Positions 1-7,979 are shown, numbered from the stretch's first letter. The stretch: DNA of 8,301 bases from Campylobacter sp. (GCA_021203945.1 JAJQAF010000083.1:1-8301); one strand, 5' to 3'. A program made the numbers and translations. The notes: generated by a model not told the origin, from the sequence alone.

Positions 1-72
1 TAATAAAAAATTGCAAAACAAAAATCTTCGATCGCATCAATACCGCTGCTGATAAAGTCATTTATTATCGAT

Positions 73-435
73 ATGTTTATAATATTAATGCCGATTTTAT
101 ACTTTACGACCTACGTTATTTTAGGCGGCAAGAGCGAATTTGCGTCCAACCAATTAGCCATCGGGGTTTGCAACGTCGCTTTTGGTGCGATCATATCCGT
201 TTTTTTTAGCGTTAGCGCGCAAACTCCGGGCTACAAAGCCCAGCAAATCTACCTCGTAAATTTAAAAAACGGGCATAAAATAGGCTTTTTTCACGCCGTC
301 TTGCGCTATATTTGTTTTATTATCGCTGGATTTAGCGTCATAGGGCTTATGCTTTGCTTTTTTCGCAAAGATAGATTAAATTTGCACGATATTTTGACGC
401 ATTCGGCTGCAGTTAGTAAAAAAATAATTACCTAA
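73..435 (+). CDS. RDD family inner-membrane protein (start uncertain, N-terminus probably longer)
   Basis: This is a small hydrophobic protein of the RDD family, membrane proteins of mostly unknown function, some linked to ion transport. Seen in the 120 residues from ATG 73: a hydrophobic N-terminus (about 1-17), a second membrane segment (about 27-47), the family's TPG motif followed by a basic and hydrophobic stretch (QTPGYKAQQIYLV, 50-62), an Arg at 78 leading into a third segment (about 79-97), and the typical end FRKDRLNLHDILT (97-109), which matches the family's 'R..lHD...t' signature. The family Asp of the first helix is encoded at 70-72, just before this ATG, and the frame stays open and RDD-like back to position 7 (IASIPLLIKSFIID). 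The real protein is therefore longer. No ATG, GTG or TTG lies in this frame between 7 and 72, and TAA TAA at 1-6 closes it. ATG 73 is used only as the first ordinary start codon. The gene converges on the adhesin gene and shows no functional link to it. Confidence 0.72.
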   Translation: MFIILMPILYFTTYVILGGKSEFASNQLAIGVCNVAFGAIISVFFSVSAQTPGYKAQQIYLVNLKNGHKIGFFHAVLRYICFIIAGFSVIGLMLCFFRKDRLNLHDILTHSAAVSKKIIT

Positions 436-511
436 ATTTTATATTCATTTTAGTAGATGCTATAAAAATTTCATAAAAACCGCTTTAATATTTGATCGGC
501 GGACAAATAAT

Positions 512-540
512 AAAAGGCTAGCAAATATTGCTAGCCTTTT
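512..540. terminator. bidirectional Rho-independent terminator between convergent genes
   Basis: A perfect 12-bp inverted repeat, AAAAGGCTAGCA (512-523) against TGCTAGCCTTTT (529-540), surrounds AATAT. The A and T bordering the loop can add a thirteenth pair. The GC-containing core is flanked by an A run on one side and a T run on the other, so both strands give a hairpin followed by U residues. It lies 76 bases after the RDD stop and 21 bases after the adhesin stop (TAG, complement of 562-564), so it probably ends both transcripts. Confidence 0.88.
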
Positions 541-561
541 CAACGATATATCAAACTACCG

Positions 562-945
562 CTAGAAGTCTGTTTGGACATCATCATGGATTTTTATCGT
601 GATAGTATGTCCATCGGCTATGCCTTCGTAAGTTTTTTCGTGGCTTACTTGACTTTCGGCATCCGTGTCGACGCGTGTCCATTTATTACCGTCTAAAACG
701 ACTTTGGCGGAATAATCGCCCTTTGTTATATTTAACACCGTATCTTTATTATCCGTTATGTCTAGGACATCTTTTGGATTAATAGAAAGTATAGTAGTTC
801 GATCTGTACCTAGTTCGATTTTTTCAAAGCTATGAATTTTCTCATCTAAGTTAGACATATTAGTAAAGTTTATGGTATCGTTAATGACTAGAGTATCGTT
901 GCCTGCACCACCGTAAATTCTATCTTGAGCGGCGTAGTAACCTAC
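562..945 (-). other. C-terminal RTX motif and type I secretion region of the adhesin
   Basis: Adhesin residues 2341-2467. One RTX nonapeptide, GGAGNDTLV (2352-2360, encoded by 886-912), is preceded by DRIY. The segment that commonly ends LapA-like proteins follows: FEKIELG (2380-2386), LSINPKDVLDITD (2393-2405), VLNITKGDYSAKVVLDG (2410-2426) and KWTRV (2428-2432). The chain ends in an acidic and hydrophobic tail, DDVQTDF. This region should be recognised by an ABC exporter of the LapB/HlyB type. Having only one RTX motif is unusually few. Confidence 0.82.
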
Positions 946-3900
946 CCTATCATCACTTTGATCTTGCTCTAGATCTATAGTGAAATATACTTTTTCGCTC
1001 TTATTATTGCCGCTAGCGTCCGTGGATTCTACATAGACCTTTTGCTCATGACTAGTATCCGTATTGACCTTTATTTTAACATTGACATTGCCGTCATTTA
1101 TATTGTCTTGTGTTACGGTTATCTCTTGCCGTATTGTTTTGGCTTTTCCGTCATCATCTTTAATGCCGTCCGGATGGTCGTAACTTATCTTTATGATATC
1201 GCCCGCTTTTGCGTCATCCGGCAGACCAATATCGACATTAGCCGTCATATCGGCGGCATCTTTGGATATGCCCGTGCCTCCGCGTCCAACTGCATTTTGA
1301 GATACCGAACTTATGTATTGCATTTGCTCCAGGCTTACCGATGCATCGCCGGTTTGCTCGTAGTAGCCCTTACCGTCGGTTATAGTAGCCTTTACTTCTG
1401 TTGCGGCATCTACAGAGATATTTTCTAGCTCTAATACTAGTGCGCCGCCAACCAATGCGGTCTGTGCATGCGTAGTTACGTTTTCAACTTTTAGAACACC
1501 GTTATCGCTTACCACTTTATACTCGGTTTTTACACCGTCAATAGTCACAGCCAATAAATCACCCGCAGCCACGTCGTATGGTAGTTTTACGCTGACCTTT
1601 GTCTTGCCTTCGTTACCGTCACTACTTGCTTCGTCGCGGCTTAAAGTACCGTTGCGACTTAAATCTTCGTTAAAGATCACTTCAAGTTTGCCTTGAAATC
1701 CTTGCGCTAGGCTTGATTCTTTTACTTGCGTTACTTCATCATCGCCGTATGCGTCAGTGATTTTAGCGGTAATTTCAGTTTTTATCGGGGCAGGAGCTGG
1801 GACGGAGGCGGTCGGCGTGGTGTAGTTCATCGGTATACCTGAAATTTTTATCGCGTTATCTTCGATTGGAATTTCATTGTCATTAGCATCTTTTGCTACG
1901 TATTTACCGGCGTTATTGCCGGTGCCTTCCGCAATAGTGTATATCTTATAATCACTTCCGTCTTTTTGGATAGTTACCTTATCGCCTATAGATGCATTAT
2001 AAGGTATAGTCACGCTTACGGTTGTAGTATAGATATCACCGTCAGCTAGGGCTTCTGTGCGATCAATAACGTCGTTTCTGTTTAAATTATCCTCATCAAA
2101 CGAAATTTTGAGAGTATTTTTTGCCAGACCTTTTTCAAGCGTGATAGACCTATCGTTTACACTCTCAAATATACCGTCGGAATGTGCAAATTTAGCGTTT
2201 ACTGTCGTTTGCTGATCCACTTTTACCGTGACAGGTGTTTTTATCGTTCCGTTTTCTATCGGAATAACTTTACCATCATTATCGGTAGCCGTGCCATTAT
2301 CGTTTAACGTATAGACAACAGTGCGCGTTCGAGCATTGCCGCTATCGTCAAAGTCTGCGATATTGACCGTAACTTTTTCATTAGCTTTATAGCCACCAGG
2401 CAGAGTAATAATAGCATTTGTAGTATTGGCTGCGTTATCGGCAATAGTCTCAGCTCGACTCAATTTTTCATTGTGGTCAAGATCCTCTTCATATGTAACG
2501 TCAAAGACGGGTCCGCCTGAACCATTACTATTATCAAGTAGGTCTGTTTTTGTTGATACTTTATCTAAGCCTTTGTAGTCTTGTACGCTAGCATTAACCT
2601 TAGTTGCGCTACCACCGTTTACTTGGATACCGTCTATGCTGACCCAACCGTTTTTAACGTCTATAGGCGCACCTATTTTGTTACCGGCACCGTCTAATTC
2701 CGTGATAGTAAATTTACCGCTCACAATGTCTTGCTCGACTGCAAATTTTCTAGTAACATCCTCGCTAGTGCCGTCACGATCTACTTCTATAACCAATTTA
2801 TCGCCGCTAACCACGTTTGAAGGGAGCTTGATGCCAATCTCGGTACTAGTACCGACGATAAGTCTATCGTTGTTTGTATCGGCTGTGAATTTTACTAGCA
2901 TATCGTCATTTATATTTTCTAACGATATGGAATTTATAGCGGTCATTTCGGCTTTTGCGTCATTTAAGCCATTTACGGTAACAGCTATAGTGTTTTCGCC
3001 GTTTTTATTTAGTTCGATGCCTTTTAGCATTATGGTAGTGCCCGAAATTTCTAAAGTTTCGCCGTTAGCGTCAGTGGCGGTCCAGTTGCCATCGGCATCT
3101 TTGCCCATAGTGTAGGTCTTTGGCGCGCCATTGCCACTATCTATCTTGACGGTGTCGCCCACTAGGATATTGTCGGGTAAGGTCACTTTAGCAGTAGTGG
3201 TATAAATTTCCTCGTGTTTGCCCGTTTCCGAGCTTTCAGAGCGTGAAAGAACGGTGTTGGTATTTACGTCTTTGTTATATTCTATCGATACCGTGCCTAT
3301 CTGAGCTATTTGTGATTTTGCCGTAGTTATCGGACTCTCATCTACGGCCGTGGTACCGTCGGAATGTTTTTTTACCGAGAGAATTTGAGCAGCCACTGCG
3401 GTATCTACTCCGGTTTTCATCGCTACGTCTTTTATCACAAATGTTTGAGATTTAGTAGCTACTTCATTACCGTTTTCATCAATGATTTTGTCGGCTTTAG
3501 CACCATTTGCATCACTCTTTTCAATAGTATAGGTGTGTTTAGTTACGCTACTATCAGGCTCAGTGATTTCCACTACTAATTTGTCGCCGTTAACCGCATT
3601 GTCAGGAATTTTAATTGTAACGTTAGTTGTGTATTCGCCTGAAATATCGTCGCGAGTTATATCGTCGCTACCGGAATTTCTAGCTATAGCAGAGCCGCCC
3701 TCAGCCGCCCCAAACCACACTTCAGGGGCTTTAATAGCTTGGATACTAGTTTTATCGGCGGCACTTACGTCTGTTATTAGAGCATCATCATTTACGCCGT
3801 CACGATAATCAAGTGTAGCTTTTATAGTAGTTTCGTGTTTTGTGCCGTCGCTGTCGGTAGCTTCTAAACCTATACCCTCTACAACAAATTTAAACTCTTG

Positions 3901-6900
3901 CACTACGCCTTTTTTATTAGCATATTGTGTTAAATTTGCATATGTCTTGCCGTCTGTTGAGCTCTCAAACTCGATAGCCGTAATAACGCCGTTTGCGTCT
4001 GTTTTTACCGTGTAGGTTTGCGCCCTATCGCCATTTACCGAGTCTTTGATATCCAGCACGAGTTTATCGCCGTCACGGACGTTAGTAGGAATAGTTACGA
4101 CGGCACTAGTTTCATTGACATCGTGATCTTTCATACTGTCGGCACGAGAGATGGATTTATCGGAGCTACCATCTAAAATTACGCTCGGCTTTTCAACAAA
4201 TTCTACTTTGATGACGTCCGTTGCTATAGTAACCTTGTCAGAATTTGAACGGTCGCTTGCATTACTACCGTCGGACTTAGTAGTGAAGGCATCTTTTACT
4301 ATCGTGTCATAGCCGCGCTCAAGCGGGAGATTTGAAACGCTAACATAGTTGTTATCGATGTCGTTTTGTGTCAATATGACCGTCTTAGTTGTAGTAGCGC
4401 CGGTTTTTGGATCGGTTGTATAAGTATATGTTAGCTTGTCCCCCGATTCTACGCCTGCCGGCAATTCAATCTTTGCAGTGGTAGTTTTTAGGTTACCGTC
4501 GCCTTCTTTATTCTCATCATAGCTTAGCGTCTCGTTATTGTCTATGTCTTCGGTCATCGTAACCTCCGGGCTCGTTCTAGGCACTACATAGTCTTTACCC
4601 TCTTGACCGCTAGCGCCGTATTCGTTGGTAATCACGGCGGTGACGGTAGTGGTTTTTAAATTTGAAACACTCGGTATGGTAGAGATAGTTTCGGTTGTGC
4701 CGTCGGGCTTGATATTTTCAAAAGAATAAGATCCGTCTAGTTTGAAATTTCCGCCAGTTAGGTCAGTTAGGACTTGAGATGTGATTAGCACCTTGTAATC
4801 ACTTGTGCCGAATGGAGTTTGTACCGTAAATTCCAAATAGTCCTTACCTATGGCAATTTTGCTGGCATCGCTCGGATCTAAGCTAATGACGGCCCCCGAC
4901 TTGTCGGCATCGTCAATGCTGATGATCTCTGTCTTTGATAATTTATGATCGTTATTAGTATCCTCCATAAATTTAACCGATACCGACGGTGGTGTAGGTA
5001 TAGATATAGTCGCTGTTTGGCTGGTTATGCTATCGCCGTCAGAGTCTTGAACGGTGAATTTGATGTCCAGATCGCCTTTATAGTTGTTATTTGCGGTAAA
5101 TTTATAGGTATTGGCGGTAGCGTCATACTCTAAGTTGCCTTGATGTAGCGCAAAGTTATAGATAGTATGACCGTTTGTATCGGTGCTTTCCTCGCCTAGC
5201 TTTCCGTTTATCCTAACCTCTTTACTTGCACCATCGTCTGCGCCAAACGTAAAGTCAAATTTGCCGGTTACGCTTGCACCCCTAGGATCGGCTGAGTCGG
5301 CTTCGGCATTAGTAAGAATTTCAGGCGCATCGTCATAGACTTTGATGGAAATATTGTTGTCGTTAGAGTTTGAGACTAATGTTGTCGTCGTTATGCCGTT
5401 ATTTTTATAGTCGGTAGAGACCGTAAAATTTATCTTGCCGGAGTTATAATCATTTACTTCGTTTGAACCTACATGGTCACTATTTTCGCTTAGCTTGTAT
5501 GTGTATTCTATCTCCCATTTCTCTATATTTCCGTCACTATTTCTAATAGGTGTTACAGCGCCCATACCGACTACATCTACACTGACATTAGCCTCTTTTG
5601 CATTGGCTGAATTGATCGTATAAGTTCCATCGTCTTTGAGGGTTATCTCGATACTGCTGCCGCCTGAAGCAGGTTTGATACTAACCGTTGCTTCTTTTGC
5701 ACCATGGACATTTACATCAACCCTGCCGGTGCCCGCTATATCACCTGCGTCGTATGCGGTTTTATGTGTTGCATCGCTAGCGGCGTTTGGAGATTTGTCA
5801 CTTCTACTAGGGTCGGTACCTTTACTTAGGTTACTTTCATCTACATAAACTTCCGAGCTAGTGAAATCGGCTACTAGTTGAGATCTGACGGTAGCGGTTT
5901 GTGAAATTACGTCGCCATCTTTGTCCTTAAATACAAAATCAAATTTTTGTTCTCCATAAAAGCCTCTTTCCGGTTTAAATGAGTAGTTGCCGGTTACGGT
6001 GTCTATAGTGACTTCGCCAATATCTGTGATTTTAAATGTCGCTTTGTCGCCTGATGTGCTATCGGCAGACAAGTCTGTGCCGTCGGATAACTTAATTACG
6101 ACTCTTTCGGCAGTATTGTCCGGCATTTCGTCTGCACCGTATTTTATAGCTACCATACCGTCAGTTACTTCCGCACCGTTTGTAGAGGTAGTTATATTTG
6201 TATGGGCAGTGACTACCGGCACATCATCAACGACTGTAATTGAAATTTTACCATTTACCTGTTCGCCGGTATCATCCGCTATATTTATATCTATTTCACC
6301 GCCGTTTAAGGTGTCTATGCCTTGTGTAACGTGATGTTGAGGGGCTTTTAGCTCGTATGAGTAGCTTACCGTCCAATTACCGTCAGTGCCGTTTTGAGCA
6401 ATATTGGTTACAGTAACGTCTACACCGTTAATATTAGTCGTACCGGTTCCATCTATTAGGACGGGGCTGCCATTATTTGTGATAGTATATGTGCTAGTAC
6501 CGATAGTAACGGTTCCGTTCTCGCCATTTAGGTCGAATGTGAAATTTTTATTTCCATGTATTTTGCCAGCGTTGCCGGCATCGGTACCGGCAGCTAATCC
6601 ACTCTCATCAACTTGTATAGAGCCTACTTGAATGCCCGGTTTTGTATTATCGGTATCGACCAGAGTAGGATTTAGTTTTGAAGTGATGTCTATAGTATCG
6701 GAGCGCGTGTCGCCGTCGCTATCCGTAGCTTCAAATTTTAGTTCGAATTTATCCGTGCCGGTGTCAAAGCCTTTGGCTGGAGCGAATGTGAAATTCGAGC
6801 CTATGATCTCGACTACGCCTTGAGCATTGCCGTTTGTGTCTGTGAGATAAAATTTACCGTCGCTTGCCGCACTCGTACCATTTACCGTTACGCTGTCGTT

Positions 6901-7965
6901 AGTTGCCGCACCGTCCGCACCAAAGCTAAAACCTACTGTGCCGGTGATAGGCGCAAGTTGAGTAGAGTTAGGGTCGGTTGAATTTAACGTGACTATAGGC
7001 ACGTCGTCATGAACTTGTACGCCGATAGTGCCGCTAGATGAGCCATAGGCTGTAGTTACGCCGACGGATACCGCACCGGACAAGCTGTCATCTGTCGCCG
7101 AGCCGGGCGTGCCATGATCTTCCCTGTCCGTAAGCTCGTAAGAGTAGTTTACTACCCAAGCGGTACCGCTTTGTGTAATACTTACGATAGAGATATCTAC
7201 ATTGCCACTACTTACTACGCTACCTACCGGCACAGTCACCGAGCCGTTAGCCGGGATAGAAAAAGTCAAGCCGTTAATATTTAGCGTGCCCGGAATGCCA
7301 AAAAGGTTAAAACCAAAGCTTCCTACGCCTACCGTAGGATGGTCTGGGATACCATCACCGTTTGCGTCGTGAGCGTTAGCTCTATTGCCATTTGATAAAA
7401 GCGCCTCGTCTACTACTATATTAGCACCTTGTATGCCGGTAGCTGCGCCGTCTATATCAAAAATAACAGGCGCCGGAAAGTTATCGCTACTACCGCCTAA
7501 CCTGTGATACTCCGGAATAATCGAGGCGCTCGCACCAGGAAGATCTCTGATGTCAGACAAGACATTGTTCTCGTGACCGCCTTGAGTAAATACGGCTTCG
7601 CCAAAGCTTCCGCCGCCATTTCCGCCGCCATTTCCGCCGTCTCCACCTGCAGCGGTTTCTTGTAATTCCCCAAGGCTGGCACCCTCTAAAATCGCCTTTT
7701 GAAGGTCGCTAATATCTGCTAACGCATCGCTGTTTGTTAAATTTTGATCTATAGGCATATCGCTAGATCTCATACCGGTTGAGTCTACTATCATGCTTGT
7801 GCCGTCGTTTAGCACGATGTCGGCACTAGCATCTTGACCGATCGCTTTTATGTCTTCACCCTTAAATATCTCATCGCCGCTCATTAATTGGCGCTGATTA
7901 CCTTGCGAATCGGTGGCAATAACGATGCCACGAACATTACTGATATTTCCTATTGAAACTGCCAT
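562..7965 (-). CDS. giant LapA-like type I-secreted RTX adhesin with N-terminal retention module
   Basis: A cell-surface adhesin of 2467 residues (roughly 255 kDa), predicted to promote attachment or biofilm formation. It has no Sec signal peptide, which fits C-terminal type I export. Domains in order: retention module (1-100) with conserved-looking ISNVRGIVIA and DIVLNDGTSMIVD stretches; TAAG dialanine site (104-107); Gly-rich linker (107-120); three T1SS-143-like modules (about 185-451, 452-707, 708-990), each running from a VDE motif to a DDxP motif and then a GAD/DSDGD domain; ten Ig-like repeats (991-2330) with EF-hand-like loops and an (I/L)PxxxxxGDK motif; one RTX nonapeptide GGAGNDTLV (2352-2360); C-terminal secretion region with FEKIELG and LDITDNKDTVLNI. 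I find no cysteine in the whole chain, as is usual for such adhesins. The start is fixed by AAAAGGA seven bases upstream and by the retention module beginning directly at Met1. LapA, BapA and SiiE-type proteins are the nearest kinds; exact orthology, ligand and host role cannot be read from sequence. Confidence 0.93.
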   Translation of the reverse strand: MAVSIGNISNVRGIVIATDSQGNQRQLMSGDEIFKGEDIKAIGQDASADIVLNDGTSMIVDSTGMRSSDMPIDQNLTNSDALADISDLQKAILEGASLGELQETAAGGDGGNGGGNGGGSFGEAVFTQGGHENNVLSDIRDLPGASASIIPEYHRLGGSSDNFPAPVIFDIDGAATGIQGANIVVDEALLSNGNRANAHDANGDGIPDHPTVGVGSFGFNLFGIPGTLNINGLTFSIPANGSVTVPVGSVVSSGNVDISIVSITQSGTAWVVNYSYELTDREDHGTPGSATDDSLSGAVSVGVTTAYGSSSGTIGVQVHDDVPIVTLNSTDPNSTQLAPITGTVGFSFGADGAATNDSVTVNGTSAASDGKFYLTDTNGNAQGVVEIIGSNFTFAPAKGFDTGTDKFELKFEATDSDGDTRSDTIDITSKLNPTLVDTDNTKPGIQVGSIQVDESGLAAGTDAGNAGKIHGNKNFTFDLNGENGTVTIGTSTYTITNNGSPVLIDGTGTTNINGVDVTVTNIAQNGTDGNWTVSYSYELKAPQHHVTQGIDTLNGGEIDINIADDTGEQVNGKISITVVDDVPVVTAHTNITTSTNGAEVTDGMVAIKYGADEMPDNTAERVVIKLSDGTDLSADSTSGDKATFKITDIGEVTIDTVTGNYSFKPERGFYGEQKFDFVFKDKDGDVISQTATVRSQLVADFTSSEVYVDESNLSKGTDPSRSDKSPNAASDATHKTAYDAGDIAGTGRVDVNVHGAKEATVSIKPASGGSSIEITLKDDGTYTINSANAKEANVSVDVVGMGAVTPIRNSDGNIEKWEIEYTYKLSENSDHVGSNEVNDYNSGKINFTVSTDYKNNGITTTTLVSNSNDNNISIKVYDDAPEILTNAEADSADPRGASVTGKFDFTFGADDGASKEVRINGKLGEESTDTNGHTIYNFALHQGNLEYDATANTYKFTANNNYKGDLDIKFTVQDSDGDSITSQTATISIPTPPSVSVKFMEDTNNDHKLSKTEIISIDDADKSGAVISLDPSDASKIAIGKDYLEFTVQTPFGTSDYKVLITSQVLTDLTGGNFKLDGSYSFENIKPDGTTETISTIPSVSNLKTTTVTAVITNEYGASGQEGKDYVVPRTSPEVTMTEDIDNNETLSYDENKEGDGNLKTTTAKIELPAGVESGDKLTYTYTTDPKTGATTTKTVILTQNDIDNNYVSVSNLPLERGYDTIVKDAFTTKSDGSNASDRSNSDKVTIATDVIKVEFVEKPSVILDGSSDKSISRADSMKDHDVNETSAVVTIPTNVRDGDKLVLDIKDSVNGDRAQTYTVKTDANGVITAIEFESSTDGKTYANLTQYANKKGVVQEFKFVVEGIGLEATDSDGTKHETTIKATLDYRDGVNDDALITDVSAADKTSIQAIKAPEVWFGAAEGGSAIARNSGSDDITRDDISGEYTTNVTIKIPDNAVNGDKLVVEITEPDSSVTKHTYTIEKSDANGAKADKIIDENGNEVATKSQTFVIKDVAMKTGVDTAVAAQILSVKKHSDGTTAVDESPITTAKSQIAQIGTVSIEYNKDVNTNTVLSRSESSETGKHEEIYTTTAKVTLPDNILVGDTVKIDSGNGAPKTYTMGKDADGNWTATDANGETLEISGTTIMLKGIELNKNGENTIAVTVNGLNDAKAEMTAINSISLENINDDMLVKFTADTNNDRLIVGTSTEIGIKLPSNVVSGDKLVIEVDRDGTSEDVTRKFAVEQDIVSGKFTITELDGAGNKIGAPIDVKNGWVSIDGIQVNGGSATKVNASVQDYKGLDKVSTKTDLLDNSNGSGGPVFDVTYEEDLDHNEKLSRAETIADNAANTTNAIITLPGGYKANEKVTVNIADFDDSGNARTRTVVYTLNDNGTATDNDGKVIPIENGTIKTPVTVKVDQQTTVNAKFAHSDGIFESVNDRSITLEKGLAKNTLKISFDEDNLNRNDVIDRTEALADGDIYTTTVSVTIPYNASIGDKVTIQKDGSDYKIYTIAEGTGNNAGKYVAKDANDNEIPIEDNAIKISGIPMNYTTPTASVPAPAPIKTEITAKITDAYGDDEVTQVKESSLAQGFQGKLEVIFNEDLSRNGTLSRDEASSDGNEGKTKVSVKLPYDVAAGDLLAVTIDGVKTEYKVVSDNGVLKVENVTTHAQTALVGGALVLELENISVDAATEVKATITDGKGYYEQTGDASVSLEQMQYISSVSQNAVGRGGTGISKDAADMTANVDIGLPDDAKAGDIIKISYDHPDGIKDDDGKAKTIRQEITVTQDNINDGNVNVKIKVNTDTSHEQKVYVESTDASGNNKSEKVYFTIDLEQDQSDDRVGYYAAQDRIYGGAGNDTLVINDTINFTNMSNLDEKIHSFEKIELGTDRTTILSINPKDVLDITDNKDTVLNITKGDYSAKVVLDGNKWTRVDTDAESQVSHEKTYEGIADGHTITIKIHDDVQTDF
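976..4995 (-). repeat. array of ten Ig-like repeats with EF-hand-like calcium loops
   Basis: Adhesin residues about 991-2330 form ten diverged repeats with a period of about 125-164 residues. Most open with a (V/I)xF strand and then a 12-residue loop of the type D-x-(N/D/S)-x-(D/N)-x-x-(L/I)-S-x-x-E. Clear loops start at residues 1002, 1140, 1265, 1566, 1828, 1960 and 2101; decayed ones lie near 1429, 1696 and 2225. Repeats 2-10 carry a strand ending (I/L)P-x5-GDK or a variant, for example IPDNAVNGDKLVV, as in bacterial Ig-like domains of Bap-type proteins. Repeat 8 carries a Pro/Ala insertion (2051-2061). Calcium binding is inferred from the loop residues. The array probably serves as an extended, calcium-stiffened stalk. 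Confidence 0.8.
4996..7413 (-). repeat. three large T1SS-143/VCBS-like modules of the adhesin
   Basis: Adhesin residues about 185-990, in units of 267, 256 and 283 residues (6613-7413, 5845-6612 and 4996-5844). Each begins with a VDE(A/S)xL motif, passes an (N/S)YSYEL or YTYKL strand with a D/H-rich loop, and reaches VxDD(V/A)P (321-323, 580-582, 878-881). A second domain follows, with a (F/Y)GAD motif (349-351, 609-612, 907-911) and ends in D(S/K)DGD (415-419, 681-685, 974-978). VDE to DDxP is the layout of the T1SS-143 repeat seen in type I-secreted agglutinins. The units are related in protein but clearly diverged in DNA, so this is an old duplication, not a recent expansion. Confidence 0.82.
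7610..7639 (-). repeat. 12-bp in-frame tandem repeat coding a Gly-rich linker
   Basis: Two exact copies of CCGCCGCCATTT (7610-7621 and 7622-7633, plus-strand reading) are followed by a partial third copy CCGCCG (7634-7639). On the coding strand they specify a GGN/GGG linker just after the TAAG cleavage site. The unit is a multiple of three, so copy-number change would lengthen or shorten the linker without breaking the frame. With just over two copies, instability is only a possibility. Confidence 0.75.
7645..7965 (-). other. retention module and predicted LapG cleavage site (TAAG) of the adhesin
   Basis: Residues 1-107 of the adhesin. The first 65 residues form the beta-rich module that in LapA stalls the C-terminus-first export so that the protein stays plugged in the outer-membrane TolC-like pore. 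The DLQKAILEGASL helix (87-98) followed by TAAG (104-107, encoded by 7645-7656) matches the arrangement in Pseudomonas LapA, where the periplasmic cysteine protease LapG cuts between the two alanines of a TAAG at almost the same distance from the N-terminus. Regulation through LapD and c-di-GMP is inferred from that family. No LapG or LapD gene is visible here. Confidence 0.82.
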
Positions 7966-7972
7966 TTTATAG

Positions 7973-7979
7973 TCCTTTT
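7973..7979 (-). promoter_or_regulatory. ribosome binding site of the adhesin gene
   Basis: On the minus strand AAAAGGA (complement of TCCTTTT) ends seven bases before the ATG at 7963-7965. This near-ideal Shine-Dalgarno match and spacing supports the chosen start and suggests efficient translation. Confidence 0.88.

Noticed and set aside
1042..3115. Plus-strand open frames of 128 and 159 residues opposite the adhesin gene (1042-1428 and 2636-3115).
   Set aside because: They lie wholly antisense to a well-supported gene, have no convincing ribosome binding site or family motif, and their hydrophobic, Ser/Pro-rich or Tyr/Cys-rich content is what antisense reading of Asp/Thr/Val-rich repeats produces.
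3364..6823. Further plus-strand open frames of 62-115 residues within the adhesin gene (for example 3533-3808, 5987-6334, 6404-6631).
   Set aside because: These are shadows of the repetitive coding strand, kept open by its codon bias; none has recognisable domains or plausible start signals.
7497..7682. Minus-strand 61-residue frame overlapping the adhesin linker.
   Set aside because: It is in a different frame of the same strand, and its Met/Ala/Glu repeats are simply the Gly-linker repeat read out of frame.
562..7965. The repeated protein domains considered as a DNA repeat array, CRISPR or mobile element.
   Set aside because: The units are diverged at DNA level, share only short words such as TACCGTCGGAATG, and lie in one uninterrupted reading frame with no spacers or terminal inverted repeats.
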